Source: Hyaloperonospora brassicae
Lineage: Eukaryota; Oomycota; Peronosporomycetes; Peronosporales; Peronosporaceae
Assembly (NCBI GenBank): GCA_947650285.1
Contig: CANTFL010001475.1
Span: 186,001 to 250,000, forward strand
Direction of reading: 5' to 3'
DNA length: 64,000 nt
Below, piece after piece: positions 1 through 10,569 of the stretch. The translations under genes were made by a program, and so were the position numbers. Numbering within the stretch: position 1 is the first letter of the stretch; each line of letters starts with the position of its first letter. The notes under the pieces were generated by a model, which saw nothing but the letters and a program-made list of their open reading frames with translations, made no database searches and was not told the origin of the DNA.

Positions 1-808
1 CCGCTGTGGACATGTCCAAACGTGTGCCGAGCACCTTGAAGATGGATTTCCAAAACTTCCCAGTGAAGCGAGGATCTCTATCAGAGACAATTGCCAACGG
101 CAAACCGTGTTGTCGAAACACGCGGTCGATAAACACCGTAGCTGTACCCTCATCATCAATGGTATCCGGCACCGCCGCTAAATGAGCCATCTTTCTCAAA
201 CGGTCAACAAAGACCACAATACCCGTATTGCCATGAGCATCTTTCGGTAAACCGAACAGGAAATCCATACGGATTGACTCCCAACACCCCTTGGGTATAG
301 GCAAACTAGCCAGCGGCGCGGCCGCGTGAGGTGAGGATTTCACCCGTTGGCACGTTTCACACGTACGCACATATGTGATCACCCATTTGTATAGTTTGGG
401 CTACCAATAACATTGGATTACAGAGCTATTGGTCTTTTCACGACCGAGGTGGCCGCTCAACGCAGTATCATGTGCCCCATAGAGGATCCGATACTTCAAC
501 TCCTCATCATGATGGACAACGATGCGAGGGGTATCCTCCACATCCGTTCTATAGCACAACAGGCCTTGATCGATGGAATATCGATGTAGCCTCGCACGTA
601 ATCGTGCCGACAATTCTATGTCTGAGTATTTAAATTCCTCGCTCCCTAGAGCACGTATCAGAGCTACACAGGGTTCATCCTTGGCATATTCCGTACGGAT
701 TAGGTCAGTGACCGATGATGACAGAGTCGTAACATGAGCAAGCTTATAGTCAGGTCTGCGTGACAACGCATCAGCCAAAGCATTCTGCTTGCTTGAATTA
801 TAATTCAC
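1..808 (-). pseudogene. Gypsy integrase (zinc-binding N-terminus and core), cut by window edge
   Basis: Segment 808-401 carries ALADALSRRPDY, the end of the RNase H tether, and the integrase N-terminus with GHLGREKT; its frame breaks near 401. From about 390 to position 1 a second open stretch encodes the catalytic core with MDFLFGLP (first Asp) and SDRDPRFTGKF (second Asp); both acidic residues are intact. The Glu and C-terminal domain lie beyond the window. The enzyme would insert element cDNA into the genome. Confidence 0.88.
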
Positions 809-817
809 CTCGAAGTT

Positions 818-1156
818 TTACTTGGCAAAGAAGGAAAGCCAACGATCCATTCTATGAGAAAGGTGAGGCGACTGGGTCGCAGTGCGTAGTGACGCATGAT
901 ATGTATAGATCACAAACGGCTTCGAGCCAAGAAGATGAACTCTGAACTTGACGAGGGCATACTTCATTGCAAGTAGCTCTTTGTCATGAACAGGATAGTT
1001 CTTTTCTGCAGCCTTCATCTGTCGGGACTCAAACGCAATGACTCGCTCCCGTCCATCAGAATCTGTCTGTAACAGGGCGCTGCCTATGGCAAAGTCAGAT
1101 GCGTCAGACGACACTGAAAGATCGATCAGGATCAGGCAAAGCCAAGATTGGCGCAT
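818..1156 (-). pseudogene. Gypsy RNase H domain
   Basis: The minus-strand segment has the Ty3-type RNase H start SDASDFAIGSALLQ (first catalytic Asp retained), the RQMKAAEKNYPVHDKELLAM block with the catalytic Glu, and YTYHASLR where the family usually has a Thr-Asp-His-type block. It follows the RT and precedes the integrase in the standard order. The reading frame changes between this segment and the next, so it is part of a broken polyprotein. Confidence 0.85.
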
Positions 1157-1179
1157 GAAGGAGGCTTTCCTTTACTGCT

Positions 1180-2103
1180 TGAAAATCATCATGCTCAGTG
1201 CTCGTCTAGCACCATTCCACATCCTTTTCAGGAGATTTGATAATGGCCGAGCCATGTCTGCGTAATTCGCACTGTACTTGTGTAAGTATTGGCAAGGCCA
1301 AGCCACTTGCGTAAGTCCTTTTGGTTCTTTGGAACCGGCCAATCAACTATGGCTTTTACCTTATCAGGATCCACTCTAACGCCTCGCTTACCAATAAAGC
1401 ACCTAAAAAGTGAATCCCTTCTGCATCAAAGAGGCACTTAGACGCGTTGGCGTACAACTTATTCGTGCGCATGCACTCAAGCACCGCTCGTAAATGGTCA
1501 ATGTGATCGTCCACATCCGACCGACCGTTCATAGCACGACTATGGACAAAGATGTCATCAAATTACGTCTGTGCATAACCTCGGTGAGGTCTGAACAATT
1601 GTGTCACAAGACGATTGATAGTATCCGGGGCATGTGATAACCTCTTGCGGCATAACAATCCACTCCCAGAGCATACCGCTCGGAGTGCAGACCGCTGTCA
1701 GCTGAATATCGCTCTCTCGCATGAGCGGCTGGTAATAACCATCGACTAAGTCGAGCGCACTGTACATTGTACATCCCACCATATTGTTCTGAAGAACATG
1801 CTTCCTCGGAATCGTTGTCTGAGCCGGGATGTTGGCCGCATTAAGCGTATTGTAAGCATGAACAATGCGCCACTTCCCATTGGGCTTTTTCACACAGAAG
1901 GTCGGTGTGGAATGGAGAGATTTGCTCTCATGTACCATTCCTGCCACGTGCTTTGCACGAAAGAAGTCGTCCATGACGTCACACTCTTCCTTTGGTAAAG
2001 GCCACAACCGTGTTTCACAGTATGTAGTTCCAGGAACCAAGTTAATTTCATGACGTACACCTCTATCGGGAGGCAAGACGGACGGTGGGTTGTGACACAC
2101 CAC
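1180..2103 (-). pseudogene. Gypsy reverse transcriptase, frameshifted, stop in active site
   Basis: The open part (2103-1558) shows RT blocks: a KPNGKWRIVHAY motif, then YSALDLVDGYYQ, the palm block with the first catalytic Asp. An extra base near 1650-1655 (in the stretch after PQ) shifts the frame. In the shifted frame the RT continues to the catalytic YxDD block, where the codon for the Tyr is TAA (1563-1565), followed by FDDIFVHS. The thumb region continues downstream in pieces to about 1180. The enzyme copies element RNA to DNA; this copy cannot. Confidence 0.85.
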
Positions 2104-2115
2104 GTCCTGAAATTC

Positions 2116-3024
2116 TTATACCAAAGGATAGAACGGATCAAGGGGATAATTTTGGATCGAAGATTCACTACGCGCATCCAGTGCCACCCTTGTGTTCTCA
2201 AGGACGGACTCGTCCAATAGCGAGGATGAGTTCAACTCAATATCCGGCCGAATGACCACGAACTCGGATAATTCTCCTGCCTGTAAGGCTTGGCTACCTT
2301 CGCCGTCAGACATTTCGCCTAGGTCAAAGAGAGTATCCAAGGACGGAAGAGTCTCAAGACTAATATTGCCATAAATATGGCCCGTTGACGAGTGTTTATA
2401 GTGTTTTTTTCTATTATCACTTCGTGACTTCTTAGACGTTGGGCGTTTAACAGTTGCCACCCTACACTGTGATTGTATCCTCAAAGAAACCTTACGCCTC
2501 CTAGAGGCCGGGACAGTAGGTTCCCCGTGGTTGCTATTTATCTTAGCACGCTCTATACGAGAGCTCATGACTTGAACGACATCTGGTGAAGTGTTACGTA
2601 ACTCGAACACTTCACCCAGCGGATTTACACGTACCACTTCACGTACAGCATCCGAGCCTAGCCCTGAACACTCTGGCTTCTCGCCATCAATGTCATAACC
2701 GACATTCAGTGAAGTACCATCTTGGCCGCCCTCACTCGGTAGAATTTTACGTCTCACCCCACTCACATCAGAGGAATTACATTCTTGATGTCTCGGCCCT
2801 AGACCAACCATTCCTGCAGCATGCAGTGACTCATTATCACAACGAGTATCACGCGACGGAGTACAATCCGCTTCACGTAAGGTGAAAGACCTCCACTTGA
2901 TACTCATGTCATTGTAGTTTATTAACTCTGACATATCAATGTCGAGCACATTGACATCTTTCGTCAATGGCTCGCGCCAACAGCTCTTTGGTTGCCTAGC
3001 GAAGATGGGTTCATGACTCGCCAA
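2116..3024 (-). pseudogene. Linker region between Gypsy protease and RT
   Basis: An open segment of about 300 codons lies between the protease and RT blocks of the minus-strand element. It is polar, rich in Ser, Arg, Asp and Glu, and has no domain I recognise. A variable linker of this kind is common in oomycete Gypsy polyproteins. Its long open frame shows that decay of this element is recent or limited to a few lesions. I assign no separate function. Confidence 0.6.
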
Positions 3025-3090
3025 AGCTTCGCTAGGAACATTGCGCGTGGCGCCTAAGGTCTTAGACCTCCAATGAATTCATGGCTCATA

Positions 3091-3504
3091 TCATTCAAGC
3101 CAAGCCATACCCAGGATGAGATCATATCTCGAATCCAAATCGAGAACAAGACAGCGTTCAATGCTTTCAAAGTCCAAAAACTTCACACCTAAGTTCAACG
3201 GAACTTTAGGCACCGTGACGCGACTAACAGTCGCTAAACGAACGGTGATCGAATCACCTTCATGCGCTTGGAGAGCTTCAGCATATCGCTGACTTTCCTC
3301 AATGGAACGACGTCGAGCATAATTGAATGATTCTCCGGAGTTGATTAGGATCGACCAATGCTTCTCAAAGCATTTAACTTTTGCCTCGGCGACTAACAAG
3401 TCAGGCTTGTATCCACGCTCTGTGCTGGCGGGAACAGAGCTCGGTGGGGCTAAGCCCTGTTTCACTCTACCTCGTAGAGAAGCAACATAACCCAGTTCTA
3501 CCAC
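3091..3504 (-). pseudogene. Gypsy aspartic protease domain, catalytic Asp changed
   Basis: This minus-strand open segment of 137 codons contains ILINSGESFNY where retropepsins have an [I/V]DSGA-type motif, and ends in YDLILGMAWLE, the usual second conserved block of Gypsy proteases. The catalytic Asp is Asn here, which should abolish cleavage of the polyprotein. It lies between the gag knuckle and the linker/RT segments, as expected. Confidence 0.82.
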
Positions 3505-3608
3505 AGTAGGGCGCCCCGCACCTACTGGGTGTCGACATTTCCCCGTGCCATACCAGGTTTCTCTTTGGGGCTTGGGTTTCGACCCATAGAAGTCGGTCTT
3601 TGCTTACG

Positions 3609-4478
3609 CTAAGGAGAGGTAGGACGCAAGTGTTTAGTGCTTCCGCACAAGTAACAGCGCCTCACTTCCTGTAGTTGATCTTCAACATGAAGCTCGTCTT
3701 TGCCTTCATCTTCAGCATTGCTGAGATCCATCGGTTCCGGCTTACAATAAGCCGAGGTGCTCGCAGAGGTTGCCCTCGCAAAGCTTGGGTTGTACCCATT
3801 TCGACCAAGTCTGGCCGACTTGAATATGTGCTCAGCATTTTGAGCGACGCTCACAGCCTCCTCAAAAGAGGAGTGATGGAACCGAAACACCTCGGTCCTG
3901 GCAACGCCATTACGAAGACCTATCATGAAGACAGTCACACAGACTGTCTCAGGGAGTGGGTCAGACTGCATAGCAGCCATCAGAGCTCTCAACTCTTGGA
4001 CATATTCCGTTAACTCATTCTTACCCTGACGGGTAGACAAGAAGCGTGAGATCACACAATAAGTCTGGTTAGGCCGCGAGAAAACTCACAATAGGTCTAG
4101 CTTGAGCAAATTCCATGTGGGAAACGCCAAGTCGACCGACGTGCCGCATGTCAGAGCCCACTCTCTAGCTTTTCCATCGAGCTTAAAGATAGCCAGCGAG
4201 ACTCGCTGGTGCTCAAGTGAGATAAGGCCAGAGCTCATGGCCATCTCAATCTCACGGATCCAGAGGGTCAAGTTTTCCTCCTCCTTCCCGTAGTAATGTT
4301 TAATGTCCACCCGAAGGGGACGAGGCTTAGCCTCTTCTGGTGGCATCGCCACGTAGCGTGTCGGCATAGCCGACGCTACCTGGTTTAGAACCTGCCCTAA
4401 CATGGCCGTTTCATGCTGCATGAAGGTCTCGACTCGTGCATTGAGCACATCGGGACCTTGTGCAGCTAGAAACTCCAC
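3609..4478 (-). pseudogene. Gypsy gag (capsid/nucleocapsid) remnant, two open segments
   Basis: Two minus-strand open segments, 4478-4086 and 4055-3609, read on from each other across stops near 4086-4056. The first has the retrotransposon-gag pattern of a helical region with tryptophan-centred blocks (TLWIREIEMAM, then REWAL). The second continues with ELRALMAAMQ and the FRFHHSSFEEAVSVA helix. Its end carries a damaged CCHC knuckle: CYLCGSTKH has the first three zinc ligands and lacks the last Cys at the expected spacing. Gag packages the element RNA in the cytoplasm. This copy is interrupted and probably non-functional. Confidence 0.85.
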
Positions 4479-4527
4479 ATAATTAGGCCTACGGCCACGG
4501 TCAGCTCATCAAGCGCTAACTTTTAAG

Positions 4528-4851
4528 CCTCAAAGAGGAGTGTGGATTTCTCCATCCTCACAGAGGATCAGTCGTAACGACTCAGGCATAGATTGACTAC
4601 CAAGTGCTACCAAGCGTAGCGGAGCTACACATCTCCTTAAGTCAGAAGGAAACTTTAACGATCAACGAGCAACTTTGGTTCAGAAATTCGACTCATAGAG
4701 TCAACAGCATAGAGAGCTAAGGTTTGGTTCAAAGAACCTGAATCAAAGAGTCAACAAGCTCAGAGAGCTTACGGTCCCTGTTCCAGGGGGACCAAACGAT
4801 TCAAACAATCAAACGCACAGAGCGCACAAGGAGTAGCTGCCTTAACAAGGC
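4528..4851. repeat. Array of short perfect inverted repeats (3-nt loops) in Gypsy LTR and leader
   Basis: A run of small stem-loops, mostly 5-6 bp stems with 3-nt loops: CCTC-aaa-GAGG (4528-4538), ATCCTC-aca-GAGGAT (4554-4568), AGTCG-taa-CGACT (4570-4582), GTAGC-gga-GCTAC (4616-4628), GACTC-ata-GAGTC (4690-4702), GGTTC-aaa-GAACC (4726-4738), GAATC-aaa-GAGTC with one mismatch (4740-4752), AAGCTC-aga-GAGCTT (4756-4770), GGTCCC/GGGACC around an 8-9 nt loop (4773-4793), and GCCTT-aac-AAGGC (4839-4851). Other copies of the LTR show the same kind of array with different stem bases. Confidence 0.75.
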
Positions 4852-5145
4852 GTTGCTACCTCCTTAACGATCACAAGACGCCTCGGAAAGGCACGTGTCT
4901 ATCGGATCAATATGGAAACTGAACTTTATTTCTTCTTTGAACCTAAAACAATATCTTAGAACAACGTGATCAACCTACTCGCTAATGTCCTAAATAAACC
5001 TCTCAAAAGATCTCGTAATCTATGGTTGACCGACATCAGTCTTCAACAATCTTTACTGTGTTCTAATATCAATTTAAAGGGGATCCCATCCCTGGTGTGC
5101 ACCACGCCTATGGTCGACTACCAGTCGACGTGTAACCCCGTTACA
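4615..5145 (-). repeat. 5' LTR of the minus-strand Gypsy element
   Basis: The minus-strand reading starts TGTAACGGGGTTACACGT at 5145 and ends at GTAGCTCCGCTACG near 4615, about 531 bp. The start is matched by the 3' LTR of the second Gypsy element at 13339. The end is matched at 6766-6779 and in the solo LTR at 45443. Directly inside it (near 4600) lies TTGGTAGCACTTGG, the likely primer-binding region. Boundaries are by comparison of the copies and could be off by a few bases. Confidence 0.7.
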
Positions 5146-6095
5146 TGCTTCGTATCTGACGATCGCGGCGTGCTTGCCATTTGAAAGTTGTTGTGGAAGT
5201 GCACACATACACTTTCGTTCAGCGCAGATGGTAACTAGTGGGAAATCAAACACATTTGCAAACGGTCTTGTCTATCTTTTCGTTCGTGTAGTCGATACGT
5301 ATGAAACCTTGTTATGCAGCTCGTTCCGACACTTCGAAGCGTGGGTTACCTGTGGATGCGGAAAAGTAAATGCGTCTCTCGTGTCAACGCAGTATGATGC
5401 GGATAGAGGAATAGCGCATATCCTGGTGTCGCCGTGCACAAAAGTGTCTACCGCGCCAGGTTTCACTGTGTACGACGATATAGTATGCGACAACTGTGTC
5501 GTCATTCACTGTCTAAGCAAAAAAGCATACGGCATGGACCTCGGGCTCGTCCGACGCATTCAACGTACACTCCGGTGCTGTCCGAATGCCACAAAGTATG
5601 CAGATGTTCGGTGCGCAAGGTCTGATATGACCCGCTTGAGCGTCGCACCAGCGTGCGTTCAGCGCATGTAGAACTCCATCAGGTTGTGGTCTGATCATGA
5701 TGCTGCTGAAGTCGAAGGAAGATACGTCAGATGGCGTACGGACTCAGTCCTTCATAAACCCTTGAGTGATACGGCATGACTTAGCTGTTAGAACTGATCA
5801 TGCTGTTCTTTCCTTTGGCTTTTAGCACAATTCGACCTCTGCAAACGCTTGGCTGCGGTGCGCGGCTGTGATTTTTGCTTTTGTGAAAGGCCCAGCTGCT
5901 TTACGTAATTGCACGCAGTGAATAATGAAGGGACAAGCGACGGACACACACCAGCATTACTGGTTGCACACGCCCTAAAACTGCAGGGCCCCCTTTTCCA
6001 CATGAACCTTCTAGAATGCAATTGTAAATTGTCAACGCAACTTGCACACAGCTACAAAACAAACATGCGCACGCCAAGTTGATAATTGCGAGTGG
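5146..6095. other. Inter-element stretch with a diverged copy of the secreted-gene 3' flank
   Basis: There is no gene I can support here. About 5180-5640 resembles, with many differences, the segment downstream of the left secreted-protein gene (about 21340-21800). Shared landmarks in the same order are CGACACTTC.GAGCGTGGG, a TGTGTCGT.A block and CGTCCGACGCA. The aligned open frames differ, so the similarity is at DNA level, not an obvious protein. The 165-codon open frame over it (5174-5671) does not begin at ATG and is not supported. 5700-6095 shows nothing else. Confidence 0.5.
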
Positions 6096-6779
6096 ATCTG
6101 TACCGGCAATACACTCTGGCGGTGCAACCATGGTAGAGGTAAGTGACCCTGTGTTGTACAACCTTTATCAATGGGTGCTGAACTGAATACGTTAGCTAGG
6201 GGTCTACACGCGTCGGCCAATCTGAAAGATACGTATCAGGTTCTACTCCGGTAGTGATTACAAACTTATGTTGAAGTACACGTAAACCTTTTGTCACAAT
6301 TCTCAAAAGTAGACAAACAGCAGCTCGCAGTTTGATCTATAAGCACTCGTGCCTTTTCCAGGCGCCCTATAATCATAAGATTCTAGAAGTGTTATTACGG
6401 CGTGTAAGCTTGGGCACCAGTTGCTACTCGATTCTACGAATCGTACGACCCTTAAACTTGGACTACAAGCTCTGTGGAATGATTGACTCTCTTAGTCCTA
6501 TACATACAATTAATTTCTTAGAACTCGTTGACTGGTTAATGCTTTGTTTTCAAAATAAATGGACACTATAAGTCGTAATTTACAGAACGCGTTGACTCAA
6601 TAAGTCATTGTTCCATAGAATGGTTGACTCTCTGTGTCGTCGTTCTCAGAGCTTGTTGACTCTCTGAGTCATAATTCATTAAACACGGTGCCTCAATATT
6701 TTACTGCTAGTTCAAGAAAATAAGTGGCTCTCTGAGCTTAAGCCATCCTCTGGAAAGCACCTGTGGTAGCTCCGCTACG
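6095..6779 (+). repeat. 5' LTR remnant of Gypsy element 2
   Basis: The region 6317-6370 aligns with the first element's LTR at TTTGATC...CGTGCCTTT. From 6480 onward it carries the same GTTGACTC...GAGTC repeats, and it ends with GTAGCTCCGCTACG at 6766-6779, followed by a TTTGATAGCACTTTGG primer-binding-like stretch. Perfect stem-loops are TGACTC-tct-GAGTCA (6657-6671) and GTAGC-tcc-GCTAC (6766-6778). The left boundary is not visible; 6095 is inferred from the length of the first element's LTR. Confidence 0.6.
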
Positions 6780-7339
6780 TTTGATAGCACTTTGGTCTAT
6801 TTACTACAGATTCTGTTAAGTCCAATCCTCTTCGAGTATGGAGCAAGTTATCCTCTTCTCTCTGAGGTCCAAAAGGTCGCGCTTACTAAGCTGACCGATT
6901 CTTCGGGTCCAGAGTATGCTCGACTTTCTTGTATCGCAAGACCCGGACGTGTTATACACACTTCTTGAAGGTGATTCGACAAATGAGCCTTCTCTATTTG
7001 GATAGGACTAAGGCCAAATGGCGTCGCATATGCTAACACGTTTTTTATGTATTGAGCAAACTAAGCGTCAAAATATACCACGGAAGGATGGAACATATTA
7101 CTCTCTGGACTCGGTAGGCACAAATTTCTATGAAATCTAGCATGCTCTGTTTAAATTATCAGCATGTGTCGATGGCTGTATCTCCACTCGACGGAAGATA
7201 GAGAATAACTCCTAACGTGCGGCAAGTCAGTTGATGCTGCATTTTGCCCACGCGGAAATCGCTGAAGCGGTAGATTCTACGCGCATTCTTGCCGACCAAT
7301 TATGCCTATCGCGTGCGAGTACGCTTCTTATCCACCGTT

Positions 7340-7620
7340 CAGGGTGAGAGTAAGCTAACGGCTATGTACAAGAGTTGAGAGCACGTATTGCTTCTATGCA
7401 GATTGATCCTTGTTTCGAGGTGATCAATGCAACCGTGCTCATGGAAGGTCTTGGTACTGGCGTCTTCAGGACGAAGTCTTTTCGGCTCACCCTCCACCTC
7501 TGTAGAGGCTGTGCAAATAGCACTGAGCGCTAAATTCAACCTTAAGTCGTCTAGACTGAATGGATTGGATGTAGAACATGTTCTCCAATCACAATCGGTG
7601 CACATGCGGCTTGGACATTG
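7340..7620 (+). pseudogene. Gag remnant of Gypsy element 2
   Basis: The plus-strand frame from about 7370 reads ELRARIASMQIDPCFEVI, matching ELRALMAAMQSDPLPETV of the first element's gag. It is followed by a MEGLGTGVFRTKSFRL block in place of MIGLRNGVARTEVFRF. Frameshifts follow. This is a short, clearly homologous relic with no coding capacity of its own. Confidence 0.75.
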
Positions 7621-8910
7621 AGCCTATGGTCCATCGCAATCATGAAGGCAAAGCTGAAACCTATCTGCAAGTTGCTTAGCTACAGCGTGACATTCGCCGA
7701 CGCTATACATGAAGGTTGCATTATTACCTGCTTGCGAGTTGTCCGTTCCGCAAACAGTGCCAGGCTTCTATGAGTCTAGTACTTGCCTCAAACTAGAACT
7801 ATGGTACGGCGCGAGGGAAACGACAAGTCTTTGAAAGCGCGAAGCGTCCTATCGAGAAATATTATGTCCTGTTATACATTATGTTGGTGGAGATGAGAAG
7901 GGCTTATTCCCTCATAGCTTTGTGCTCTATAACGCAAACCTCGTTCGCAAGCCAGGCTTGCTTGTCGTGAAAGCTACTGTTAGCAAGTTTACAATGATTC
8001 TTGGACGGTTTCAATAGATTATGGAGCAGCAGAAGACTATGCTCGACGCTAATCCCTGGATCAGAGTCAGCAGTATGCTGAGTCGCTGGAAGCGCAAAGT
8101 AGCTAAACTGGCACCGTTTGACTGGCAACAAGAGCGCGAGTCACCGTTCCAACGGATTGATAAAACAAATCACGAAGTTCTTAAAGCTTGGCATCGTGGA
8201 ATGTGGATGAGACCTTAACTTCGGCATGATATATTTGAAATATACTAGGCATGGCATGGATGAAACGACATAAGTCATGGGATGATAAGAGGTGTAGGTC
8301 GTTTAGGTATAACGTGCGCTGTCTCTTTTGGGTCTTAGGCGAGTCATAATTCCCTTTGTTTGAACACTACGGCGATACGGACGCGATCTTCTGCCCAATT
8401 TGTTCAGCGTGCTAACCATTGGATTCTTAGAGATAATTGAATCCAAAGATATCAACCATATGAGCTCAGAGCGAAGATTTTGCTGATAGCGATACGGCAA
8501 GCAATCCGTTGCTGGATGCCTGGGGAGCCCAATTTTCTCGACTGATGTGAGATGTAAGGTATTGCGAAAGATCCGACAGCGTCGTCAAATAGACGATACA
8601 AGGTGCAGACAGTCTTTTCCATGACAGCGTTATGACAGAAATACACTGTATGGTCTTTTCAATGGCGTGATGGCAAGGTGATTGACATTGTTGCCTTAGG
8701 GATATTTATCTTTGTATTCTATTACATTGGTTGACAAAATAGAGAATGATGCGTTTGGTCAGGCTTAAAGGACGCTGATTTATTCGCATTCGTGGCCATT
8801 CGACCTAACATTGAGGTAAGCATATCCTCGATATAGAAATAGTCGTTCCCTGAGGATACGAAGTTGGCATTAAGTGCCAGTAGTGGATCTTAGAATCCTG
8901 AAAAAACTTA

Positions 8911-9560
8911 TTGGGTATGGATTATCACGTGATAAAGGGATCACGTGACTCTTGTTGGCACATCCCAATGTCCTTCATACCTCTCGATAGAGACGTACGC
9001 CATCGAGTTGATCTGGTTCCGGGAACAACATACTGCGTTATACGGCAGTGGCAGTTGCAAAAGGAGCAGTGTGACGTCATCGACGACTTAACTTGAATTG
9101 TTGCGTTACACGGCAGATAATGTGCATGATTGTAGGTCTCGCCATTATACACTTTCCTTCTACGTCAGAAATCTGAATAGCAAGTGCCACCTTGTTCATG
9201 TTTATAAGAATCAAAATGCTGCCGTTATTCTGACTCCGACCTCTATTCCTAGAAATTGTGCTTCGCAACGAAATGGTCGATAGTACCTTTTATAGTGCAC
9301 TCGACTAAGTCGATGGCTATTTCCACTTGCTCATGTGAGCGAGTGATGTTCCGCTGACAGCGGTGAGCACTTCTAGTGGTATACGCTGGGGTGTCATTTG
9401 ATGCACCAATTGTTATTGAATGACCCAGCTACATTCAATCGTCTCGTGACGAAATGTTTCAGACCTCGCCGAGGCTATTCGCAAACGTAATCCGATGTCA
9501 TCGTTGTATTTATTAGTGCCGAGAACGGTCGGACAAATATGGACAGCCATATTGACCATT
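8911..9560 (+). pseudogene. Reverse transcriptase remnant of Gypsy element 2
   Basis: The frame at 8911-9090 reads PLDRDVRHRVDLVPGTTYC and QLQKEQCDVIDDL, the counterpart of the RT N-terminus in element 1. Stops interrupt it from 9093 onward, while the DNA continues to track the RT to about 9560, including a stretch like the thumb-region HIDHLR block near 9540. It is non-functional. Confidence 0.75.
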
Positions 9561-9929
9561 TACGATTTGTGCTTTAGTGCGTGCGCACTAATAAGTAGTG
9601 TGCTGATGCACCAAAGTACATCTTACCTGGTGAATAAAATCATTCTCTATGATGAATGATCGGGCAGCAAGAGTGAGCGCATATACTTATAAGGTTAAGG
9701 TCATTTTTGTCTGGCCCGTTCCGAAGAAATAAATAAACGTACGCAAGTGGAACGATCTTGGCAGCCATTTCCACAAGTATAGTGCGAATTACGCATGGAT
9801 GGCTCGTTCATTATCCATTATATATCCAATCTTCTGGGGAAAAACAAGTAGATAGGCGCTGGCATACATACAAGACAATGTTTTTAAGAAGTAAAGGTGA
9901 GCATCCTTCAGTTCTGTTTGGGATCTGTC

Positions 9930-10080
9930 GGAACCAGAGCATCCATTCCGTGTCTCCTCTGGTGATTCTAACTTTGTCATTGGCTGTGCTCTGATCCAAG
10001 CCGTCATGGTGGCTATGTGCGCGTTTTCGAGCATGGATCTGCCCGCCAAAAGCTGATTTCAAGAACTAACCAGTTCATGA
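9930..10080 (+). pseudogene. RNase H remnant of Gypsy element 2
   Basis: The plus-strand frame reads PFRVSSGDSNFVIGCALIQ, matching the SVSSDASDFAIGSALLQ block of element 1. A stop and frame loss follow within 30 codons. Its position between the RT and integrase remnants fits the Gypsy order. Confidence 0.65.
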
Positions 10081-10569
10081 CAACGATTGATTTGTAAAGT
10101 ATGCGCTAGTCATCTTCAGAGTTTATCGATTTGGCTTGTAGCTATGCATACGTACATGCGTCATTGCATACTGCGGCTCAGATTCCCCATCTCGTTCGGA
10201 GAATGGTTCGTTGGTTGTTGTTCTTTGCCGAATACAGCATTTAAGGTGAAGTATGAGTCGGAGAGGCAAACATATTTGACCAGTCGCTACCTCGCAGGCA
10301 ACCTACGAGATTGCTCATGATACGAACTGGTCGTCGTTCATCACGGTCTTAGTTCGTGCGGCTTATGCACTCGATGGCCATTGTACAACTCGTCTACGTG
10401 CTCTTGGGAGGGAGAACGTTGTAGATTTAGACATACAATTGTCGTCATGTGTTTTCGTGCGAGGCTACATCGATCTTTCATCCGTAAAAAAGAACTGATG
10501 TGCTACAGCAGATGTTGATATTATCCCTCGTATCGTCGTTTCTTATGATGAATAAGTACCTTGTCGAAG

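Larger units (their letters stand above)
1..5145 (-). mobile_element. Ty3/Gypsy LTR retrotransposon, partial and inactivated
   Basis: On the minus strand the order is LTR (4615-5145), gag, protease, linker, reverse transcriptase, RNase H and integrase. This is the Ty3/Gypsy order, with integrase after RNase H. The integrase runs off the left edge, so the 3' end and 3' LTR lie outside the window. Every domain is recognisable, but the polyprotein is split over several frames by stops and indels. The protease motif and the RT active site are damaged, so the copy should not be autonomous. The integrase segment is the best preserved. Family assignment rests on domain motifs read by eye. Confidence 0.92.

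Noticed and set aside
4528..4851. CRISPR-like or tRNA-like reading of the hairpin array
   Set aside because: Units are not constant repeats with spacers and show no cloverleaf. They lie inside a eukaryotic LTR and leader.
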